Origin: JARFQH01 sp963825595
GTDB taxonomy: Bacteria > Desulfobacterota > Desulfobacteria > Desulfobacterales > SG8-13
Assembly (NCBI GenBank): GCA_963825595.1
Contig: CAWGUE010000002.1
Location: 1 to 64,000, forward strand
DNA: 64,000 nt
Direction of reading: 5' to 3'
A program made the position numbers and the translations under genes. Below, in pieces: positions 58,437 to 64,000 of the stretch; within the stretch, counting starts at the first letter, position 1, and each line of letters begins with the position of its first letter. Below the pieces are notes generated by a model. The model was not told the DNA's origin and did no database searches. It was given only the letters and a program-made list of their open reading frames with translations.

Positions 58437-58928
58437 TCAATTCTCCCGCCAACCGATCGCTGTGTTTCGATTGCGGTGGTAACGGACTCGCGAGTAGAAA
58501 ACCCTCAGACCGATACCCAAAAAGAAGGCATCGCGAACGATATCGAAAAGGTAGCTGGATTCTCCCTCACTTGCCGCCGCTGAAAAACAACCGCAGTCGA
58601 CTTCGATCCCGCGAATCCAGTTCGAAACCAGCGCCGCCATGAAGAGAACTAAAAGAGCGTTGATAACCAGGAGACTGCCGTCGATCCACACGCCGCAAAT
58701 TAGCAGGACGGCACAGACGACCTCGATCCAGGGCAACCAAACCGCCATTGAGTTCACCATGACGTCGGGCAGGAGCTGATAGTTGGAAATGGCGGTTGCA
58801 AATTGGTGCGGATCGGCGATTTTTATGACGCCGGCCCACAGAAACACGGCCCCCAGTGTCAAACGGAGCAAAACATCGAGCCGGCGTTGGCTGTTTCCCT
58901 GCGAGTCGTCTTTTTGTCGATCTCTCAT
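58437..58928 (-). CDS. MauE/DoxX-like membrane protein
   Basis: 163 residues with four helices: VLLRLTLGAVFLWAGVIKIA, AVWLPWIEVVCAVLLICGVW, LLVINALLVLFMAALVSNWI and YLFDIVRDAFFLGIGLRVFY. The first has LGAVFLWAGVIKI with a downstream DCGCF motif, as in MauE/DoxX-related proteins. These sit in membranes and serve as quinone or disulfide-exchange partners. The gene lies upstream of, and in line with, the thioredoxin-like gene, suggesting a joint periplasmic redox role, although 340 bases separate them. Confidence 0.8.
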   Translation of the reverse strand: MRDRQKDDSQGNSQRRLDVLLRLTLGAVFLWAGVIKIADPHQFATAISNYQLLPDVMVNSMAVWLPWIEVVCAVLLICGVWIDGSLLVINALLVLFMAALVSNWIRGIEVDCGCFSAAASEGESSYLFDIVRDAFFLGIGLRVFYSRVRYHRNRNTAIGWREN

Positions 58929-58967
58929 GTGACCGCTTACACCTCCGCCTGTGAAGTTCCGGCCAGG

Positions 58968-59819
58968 CTATCCGCTCAAGTCCCGGGCCCTTTTCGTGGC
59001 TGCGGCAATGGCCTCTATTACCGTTGTTTTGACGTCCCTGGATTCGAAAATTTCAATGGCCGCTTCAGTTGTCCCTCCGGGAGAGGTCACCTTACGTCGC
59101 AGATCTCGGGGGGATTCGCCGGAAGCTTCCAATAATTTAACGGCGCCCCTGAGGGTCTGTATCACCAAGGTGGCGGCATCGCCCGGATCGATTCCGACCT
59201 GGATACCGGCCTCGATCAGCGATTCAACCAGGTAAAAGACATATGCCGGCCCGGATCCCGATAGGGCCGTAACTGCATCGAGCGCTTCCTCATCGAACCC
59301 GATCACCACGCCAATGGCCTCCAGCAACGTTTGGGCCACCCGTATGTCTTCCTTCGAGGCAAAGCGGTTGGGACTCATACCTGAAATGCCGCAGAGCACC
59401 AGAGCCGGAGTATTCGGCATGACCCGAATGATCGGTAAGTTGCGAATGTCTTTATCGTCCAACGGCGGGTACAGAAAACTTTCTATTTTACGAATCGGAA
59501 ATCCGGCAGCAATAGAGATGATGAGCTTACGCTCTGGAACTTTGTAGCCGTCACTCCGGGACAATTCTTCGAGGATGCCCGGCATCTGCTGAGGCTTGAC
59601 AGCCAGAACCACCATCCGGCATGTTTCGAAAAGCTCGATATTGCTGTTTAAACCGACAACCCCGTATTTTTTTTTCAAATAGGTCCGTCGGCCGTCGTCG
59701 ACATCGGCGACATAGACCATTGAAGCGGGCAGGAGGTCGGAGGTGATTATCGCCCCGATAATGGCCTCTCCCATGTTACCGGCCCCAATGAATCCGACCG
59801 TTCGTTTGAACTCGACCAC
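58968..59819 (-). CDS. proC: Pyrroline-5-carboxylate reductase
   Basis: 283 residues: FIGAGNMGEAIIGAIITSDL (NAD(P)-binding start), VVLAVKPQQMPGILEEL, IISIAAGFPIRKIESFLYPP, PIIRVMPNTPALVLCGISGM and the signature ALSGSGPAYVFYLVESLIEA with TLRGAVKLLEASGESPRDLR and VTSPGGTTEAAIEIFES. Catalyses the last step of proline synthesis with NAD(P)H. Divergent from yggT, from which 280 bases separate it. Confidence 0.95.
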   Translation of the reverse strand: MVEFKRTVGFIGAGNMGEAIIGAIITSDLLPASMVYVADVDDGRRTYLKKKYGVVGLNSNIELFETCRMVVLAVKPQQMPGILEELSRSDGYKVPERKLIISIAAGFPIRKIESFLYPPLDDKDIRNLPIIRVMPNTPALVLCGISGMSPNRFASKEDIRVAQTLLEAIGVVIGFDEEALDAVTALSGSGPAYVFYLVESLIEAGIQVGIDPGDAATLVIQTLRGAVKLLEASGESPRDLRRKVTSPGGTTEAAIEIFESRDVKTTVIEAIAAATKRARDLSG

Positions 59820-60099
59820 GATTTTTCCTTTGCTTTTGTCGTTGCCAGGCGACTGTCGATCTTCCTATTATCTTTGGACAACAGACCATGATTATGGTAT
59901 GATAACATATTTAAATTTGGTCACAATTGACCGTTATGCCAACAAAGTTACTTCCGGCCGCAGGGGATGTCAACGGTTTTAGGTTGCTAGCGCTTCAAGC
60001 GGATGACTATCGATTGAGTTTGAAATCGCTGGATCGACAGCCGGATCAATCCGGGCATCTTTGCGGACTGCGGAAGAAAAAGATAGAAGGTCTGTTTCC

Positions 60100-60399
60100 A
60101 TGTACTTCATCGGTTATTTTTTGATGGCCGTAGCCAAGGTGCTCGACTACGTTCTTTTCTTTTACATGTGGATCATCATCGCTCGTGCCGTTCTCTCCTG
60201 GGTCAATCCGGACCCCTACAATCCGATCGTCCGCTTTATATACAACGTGACCGAGCCGGTAATGTATCGCGTACGGTCCAAAATCCCCGTAAGCTTCGGC
60301 GGTATCGACTTTTCACCGGTACTGGTGATCCTCATTATCTATTTCCTGCAGATTTTTGTTGTGAACAGTTTAGCCAGATTTTCTCAATCACTGCTGTAA
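60100..60399 (+). CDS. yggT: YggT-family membrane protein
   Basis: 99 residues from ATG at 60100. Two hydrophobic regions, with YFLMAVAKVLDYVLFFYMWI and ARAVLSWVNPDPYNPIVRFI, then YNVTEPVMYRVRSKIPVSFG and FSPVLVILIIYFLQIFVVNS. The motif SWV-PDPYNPIVRFIYNVTEPV is diagnostic of YggT/YlmG, membrane proteins linked to division in several phyla. It precedes divIVA with a 22-base gap and a good ribosome-binding site between them, as in Gram-positive ylmG-divIVA order. Confidence 0.92.
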   Translation: MYFIGYFLMAVAKVLDYVLFFYMWIIIARAVLSWVNPDPYNPIVRFIYNVTEPVMYRVRSKIPVSFGGIDFSPVLVILIIYFLQIFVVNSLARFSQSLL

Positions 60400-60421
60400 T
60401 CAGCAGTTAAGGAGGAGACGC

Positions 60422-60931
60422 ATGATCAATCTGACCCCCCTCGATATCCAGCAGCAAAGGTTTAAGACCAAATTCAGAGGGTTCGACATTCAGGAGGTTG
60501 AGTTATTTCTCGACCATATGGCCGATGCCTTCGAAGCGTTGCTGAAGCAAAACGAACAATTAAAAGAAGACATTCACCGGCTGCATTTGGAAATCAAGGG
60601 CTACAAGAACCGCGAGGACGCCTTCAAACGTGCACTGCTCAACTCCCAACGGGTCATCGAGCAAATGAAGGAGAATGCACAGAAATCGGCTGAACTCATT
60701 ATTGCCGAAGCGGAAGTAAAGGCAGAGAAAATACTCAACAAGGCCCACAACCGGCTGGCACAGATGCATGAAGACATCGGCGAGTTGAAACGGCAACGGG
60801 TGCAGATCGAAGTCCAGATCGGATCGATCATCGAATCCCATAGTAAGTTGCTGGAGATAAGTAAAGAAGGGGTGAAGGCGATGGACGATGAGGATTCCAA
60901 GATTAAACTACTGCAGCAGAATAAGGGCTGA
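60422..60931 (+). CDS. divIVA: DivIVA-type coiled-coil protein
   Basis: 169 residues. N-terminal DivIVA pattern LTPLDIQQQRFKTKFRGFDI and EVELFLDHMADAFEALLKQN, then a long coiled coil (EQLKEDIHRLHLEIKGYKNR, ERVIEQMKENAQKSAELIIA-like heptads) to a more basic end. These polar scaffold proteins recruit division or pole machinery. In deltaproteobacteria, they are usually paired with yggT as here. No membrane segment or signal. Confidence 0.92.
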   Translation: MINLTPLDIQQQRFKTKFRGFDIQEVELFLDHMADAFEALLKQNEQLKEDIHRLHLEIKGYKNREDAFKRALLNSQRVIEQMKENAQKSAELIIAEAEVKAEKILNKAHNRLAQMHEDIGELKRQRVQIEVQIGSIIESHSKLLEISKEGVKAMDDEDSKIKLLQQNKG

Positions 60932-61013
60932 TATTAATCGGAGCGACAACCGTTATCAATCGACAGCGGAAGCAGAAACAGAAATATTAATTCGTTTTGT
61001 TGCGGAGTAATAC

Positions 61014-62096
61014 ATGGCCAAAATAGACGCTTTTTTCAAGTTGATGCACGAACAGGGGGCATCGGATCTTCACCTTGCCGCCGGGCAACCCCCGGCGTTG
61101 CGAATTCGGGGGGACATAGAGAGGATCAAATACAAAGTTCTGGACAACGATGACCTGCGGGGCATGTTATACGAAATCACACCCGAAGAAAAGATCAAGG
61201 TGTTCGAGGAGTCCGGAGATGTCGACTTCGGTTATGAAATACCCGGATTGGCCCGCTACCGGGCAAATTTTTTTATGCAGAAAAACGGCGTCGGCGCCGT
61301 TTTCAGGGAAATCCCCAGCAGCATCATGACCGCCGATGATCTCGGTCTGCCCCCGGTGGTCTCAAAGCTGGCGTCTTTGCCCAGAGGACTGGTGCTGGTG
61401 ACAGGGCCGACAGGCAGCGGTAAATCGACGACGCTCGCCTCGATTCTCGATGTTACCAACCGGACCCGCAAAGACCACATCATCACCGTTGAAGATCCCA
61501 TCGAATTCGTTCACGAGAGCCAGGGATGCATTGTCAATCACCGTGAGGTCGGCATTCACACGCGCTCTTTCGCAGCCGCCCTGCGCGGCGCTCTGCGCGA
61601 AGACCCCGACATCATTCTCGTCGGAGAAATGCGTGATCTTGAGACCATTTCCCTGGCCATTGAAGCGGCTTCCACCGGACATCTGGTTTTTGCAACCCTC
61701 CATACCACCAGCGCGGTGAAAACCGTGGATCGAATCATCGAGGTTTTTCCGGCCGATCAGCAGGCTCAAGTCCGTTCCACCCTTGCCGATGGTATCCGGG
61801 CGATTATCGCTCAGGTTCTATTCAAGCGGATCGACAGGAAAAGCCGCTGCGTGGCACTGGAAATATTGATTGCCAATTCGGCGGTCAGGAATCTGATCCG
61901 GGAGGCCAAGACCCACCAGATTCCGTCCATGATTCAAACCGGTAAAAAGTACGGTATGCAGCTTCTGGATGACGCCATAATGGATCTATACAACCGGGGC
62001 TGGATCAGTGCCGACGAGGCCTACATGAAAGCCAACGAGAAGGCGAAGTTCAGACCGCTGCTGACGGCACCGCCCACGGATTTCACCGAAGTCTGA
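61014..62096 (+). CDS. pilT: PilT-type twitching ATPase
   Basis: 360 residues. PilT/GspE-type ATPase: N-terminal domain with MHEQGASDLHLAAGQPPALR, core with Walker A VTGPTGSGKSTTLASIL, the Asp box DPDIILVGEMRDLETISLAI (Walker B) and HLVFATLHTTSAVKTVDRII, then AIIAQVLFKRI. Hexameric motor that retracts type IV pili. PilT-like KEHI-type arrangement of the C-terminus is complete. A second, related ATPase follows 37 bases downstream, which suggests a pilT-pilU type pair. Confidence 0.93.
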   Translation: MAKIDAFFKLMHEQGASDLHLAAGQPPALRIRGDIERIKYKVLDNDDLRGMLYEITPEEKIKVFEESGDVDFGYEIPGLARYRANFFMQKNGVGAVFREIPSSIMTADDLGLPPVVSKLASLPRGLVLVTGPTGSGKSTTLASILDVTNRTRKDHIITVEDPIEFVHESQGCIVNHREVGIHTRSFAAALRGALREDPDIILVGEMRDLETISLAIEAASTGHLVFATLHTTSAVKTVDRIIEVFPADQQAQVRSTLADGIRAIIAQVLFKRIDRKSRCVALEILIANSAVRNLIREAKTHQIPSMIQTGKKYGMQLLDDAIMDLYNRGWISADEAYMKANEKAKFRPLLTAPPTDFTEV

Positions 62097-62133
62097 TCCG
62101 TTCGGGGCCTGTTTTACTTGGAGGGACGTATTC

Positions 62134-63297
62134 ATGAAAAAGCAGGAAATCGACCACATCCTCACCCGCATGCTGGATTCCCACAAAAACGTTTCCGACT
62201 TGAACCTGACGGTCGGAAAACCGCTGCAGGTCGAAAGCGACGGCGAATTGGTCCATGTCGAAATGCGACCGCCCTTCAAGGAGTTGACTCCCTTTCAGAC
62301 CGAAATTTTCGCCCTGAATCTCATGAACCAGAATCGACGCCTGACACAGACCGTGCTCAATGCCGGCTCCTGCGACCTGTCATATACACTGCCGGGCAAG
62401 GCCCGCTTCCGGGTGAATGTTTTCTCCCAGAGCGGTTATTACTCCATTGTCCTGCGTAAACTGGAATCTAAGATACCGACGATAGAAGAACTGCAACTTC
62501 CCGAGGCGATGTCCAAGATCGCCAAGGAAAAAAACGGCATCGTTTTCGTCACCGGAGCCACCGGTTCGGGTAAAACCACTTCATTGGCCGCCATCCTCAA
62601 TGTGATAAACGAGGATCGGTCGGTACATGTCGTCACGCTCGAAGACCCGGTCGAATACCAGCACCCCCATAAGAACTCCACCTTCAACCAGCGTGAGCTC
62701 GGCATGGATTTCGATAGTTACGCTAGTGGCCTCAGGGCGGCGCTGCGGCAGGCCCCCAAGGTGATCCTGGTGGGTGAGATGCGCGACCGCGAAACCGTCG
62801 AGATCGGGTTGAGCGCGGCCGAGACCGGTCACCTGGTTCTGACGACCCTGCATACGATCGACGCCGGGTCGACCATCAACCGAATTGTGGGTATGTTCAA
62901 CACTGAAGAAGAGCACCAGATCCGTATCCGGCTGGCCGATACCCTGCGTTGGGTGGTTTGCCAGCGGCTGCTGCCCAAAATCGGCGGCGGTCGCGTGGCG
63001 ACCTTCGAAATCCTTGGCACCAACCTGCGGGTGAAAGATGCCATTATGAACGGCGAGTCCGAAGGCAAGTCGTTTTATGATATGATGCAAGCCGGCACGG
63101 CTTTCGGCATGACCACCTTCGATGACCACATCATCAGACTTTACGAACAGGGGCTGGCCACTGAAGAAACGGCACTGGCCTATGCATCGCGCCGGGGCAT
63201 TGTCGGCCGCGGTATAGACGCGTTGAAAAGCGCCAGAGGCGAAGCGACATCGGACATCGACAAACTGGAAATCGATCGCAACTACGGGACCAACTGA
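62134..63297 (+). CDS. Second PilT-family ATPase, PilU-like
   Basis: 387 residues. N-terminal DxN-type ATPase start (HMLDSHKNVSDLNLTVGKPL in similar form), then VTGATGSGKTTSLAAIL (Walker A), VTLEDPVEYQHPHKNSTFNQ, APKVILVGEMRDRETVEIGL (Walker B) and HLVLTTLHTIDAGSTINRIV. C-terminal extension with TDIDKLEIDRNYGTN-like residues differs from PilT. By analogy with PilU it would support pilus retraction under load. Its start is preceded by TTGGAGGGACG. Confidence 0.9.
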   Translation: MKKQEIDHILTRMLDSHKNVSDLNLTVGKPLQVESDGELVHVEMRPPFKELTPFQTEIFALNLMNQNRRLTQTVLNAGSCDLSYTLPGKARFRVNVFSQSGYYSIVLRKLESKIPTIEELQLPEAMSKIAKEKNGIVFVTGATGSGKTTSLAAILNVINEDRSVHVVTLEDPVEYQHPHKNSTFNQRELGMDFDSYASGLRAALRQAPKVILVGEMRDRETVEIGLSAAETGHLVLTTLHTIDAGSTINRIVGMFNTEEEHQIRIRLADTLRWVVCQRLLPKIGGGRVATFEILGTNLRVKDAIMNGESEGKSFYDMMQAGTAFGMTTFDDHIIRLYEQGLATEETALAYASRRGIVGRGIDALKSARGEATSDIDKLEIDRNYGTN

Positions 63298-63403
63298 TAC
63301 CCGGCCGAACGGCTGCATTAATTCCGCATACCTGCCGTCGTTTTGAGTCGAGGGCGAACCTGCCAACTCCTTAATAGACACGGAGGGAGCCGAGACTTTC
63401 ACC

Positions 63404-64000
63404 ATGGAAATTGTTTGCGAAAACTGCCAAAGCAGATTCAAGATTCCGGATGAGAAATTGCCGGCTGGAAAGACGGCCGCTTTAGCCTGTCCGAAATGTA
63501 AAAAGCGGATCACGGTCACCCCGCCCGCTCAAAATGTCGGAAACGCATTCAAAGGTCTCGACGAAAACAATTACGATGCCTCCGACAAACCGTTCGATTT
63601 CATTGAAGAAGAGGGCAACACGGCCCTGGTGTGCGAATCCGATACCGATATGCTTAAAAGAATCGTCGGCTCGCTGAATCTGCTGGAATACCATGTGACG
63701 GTATCTGACAGCGGGCGGGACGCTCTGAAAAAGATGCGATATCATCAATACGATCTGGTGGTGATCAACGAAGCCTTCCATTGTGCCGATCCCGATTCGA
63801 ACATGGTGCTGCTGTACCTGGAACGGCTCAATATGAGCATACGCCGCGGCATGTACGTGGCCATGATCAGCAGTAAATATCGTACCATGGACCAGATGAT
63901 GGCCTTCAGGCACAGCGTCAACATCATCATCAACGCCAAAAATATCGACGATATCGGTAAGATCATCCAGCGCGGTCTCACCGACCATGAATTTTTCTAC
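63404..64000 (+). CDS. Zinc-ribbon protein with receiver-like domain, runs off the window
   Basis: 199 codons to the window end, with no stop reached, so it is partial. The start is the ATG at 63404 after ACGGAGGGAGCC. It begins with an MJ0042-type zinc ribbon (MEIVCENCQSRFKIPDEKLP, ACPKCKKRITVTP) and then has a receiver-like Rossmann part (TALVCESDTDMLKRIVGSLN, YDLVVINEAFHCADPDSNMV with no standard phospho-acceptor context). MJ0042 followed by a response-regulator-like fold is found in delta-proteobacterial gliding and pili-related proteins. Placement after two PilT-type ATPases fits such a role, but it is inference. Confidence 0.8.
   Translation, partial: MEIVCENCQSRFKIPDEKLPAGKTAALACPKCKKRITVTPPAQNVGNAFKGLDENNYDASDKPFDFIEEEGNTALVCESDTDMLKRIVGSLNLLEYHVTVSDSGRDALKKMRYHQYDLVVINEAFHCADPDSNMVLLYLERLNMSIRRGMYVAMISSKYRTMDQMMAFRHSVNIIINAKNIDDIGKIIQRGLTDHEFFY

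Overview
The window looks like a chromosomal segment of an anaerobic, deltaproteobacterial-type bacterium (Desulfobacterota, probably a Desulfobacterales relative). The reasons are a large heterodisulfide-reductase (Hdr) electron-transfer operon with MvhD and FrhB-like partners, an oxygen-independent ribonucleotide reductase with its radical-SAM activase, many PAS/receiver sensor kinases with sigma-54 activators, and a sensor kinase carrying c-type haem motifs. This placement is inference from gene content; there is no rRNA or tRNA gene in the window.

Layout. 1-2.6 kb: a GC-rich, frameshift-riddled block (SnoaL-like protein, potassium-channel-like protein, RND outer-membrane efflux lipoprotein) that abuts an HD-domain gene ending abruptly, so it is either a decayed insertion or an assembly artefact. 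3-12.9 kb: ordinary accessory genes (alpha/beta hydrolase behind a palindrome-controlled promoter, Tat-exported Fe-S aldo/keto reductase, TSUP exporter, metallophosphoesterase, two DUF2007 proteins, flavin amine oxidase). 12.9-27.6 kb: a chromosomal integron. The integrase gene (26.6-27.6 kb, + strand) faces away from an array of about 21 cassettes that runs leftward, with most genes on the - strand. Gene cassettes carry their own attC sites and encode three toxin-antitoxin pairs, a CPA1 antiporter, an acetyltransferase, a hotdog protein, a SRPBCC protein and several unknowns.

The most unusual feature of the window is in this array. Seven nearly identical gene-less cassettes of about 178-190 bp, folding into a multi-arm palindrome, alternate with the gene cassettes, each placed directly 5' of a different gene. 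Two identical IS110/IS1111-type elements have inserted into attC sites immediately next to the R'' core.

27.9-31.7 kb: two sensor kinases. 32.2-43.3 kb: an operon on the - strand reading receiver, HdrA-like HdrL with a GltD-like insertion, MvhD, FrhB-like ferredoxin protein, HdrA with an embedded response-regulator receiver domain, HdrC, HdrB. A sigma-54 promoter and inverted TGTTGC/GCAACA sites lie upstream of it. 43.8-52.5 kb: a Rossmann-PAS histidine kinase, an NtrC-type regulator, an archaemetzincin, a GcvH-like cysteine-rich protein with its own sigma-54 promoter, a PAS-type sigma-54 activator and a REC-PAS kinase. 52.6-55.5 kb: nrdG-like and nrdD. 56-64 kb: ChaN-like lipoprotein, thioredoxin-like and MauE/DoxX-like proteins, proC, yggT, divIVA, two PilT-type ATPases and the start of a zinc-ribbon/receiver-like protein that runs off the window.

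Dispersed repeats tie regions together: an approximately 210 bp repeat in inverted orientation on either side of the Hdr locus, and a shorter repeat near 8.9, 29.2 and 57.4 kb.
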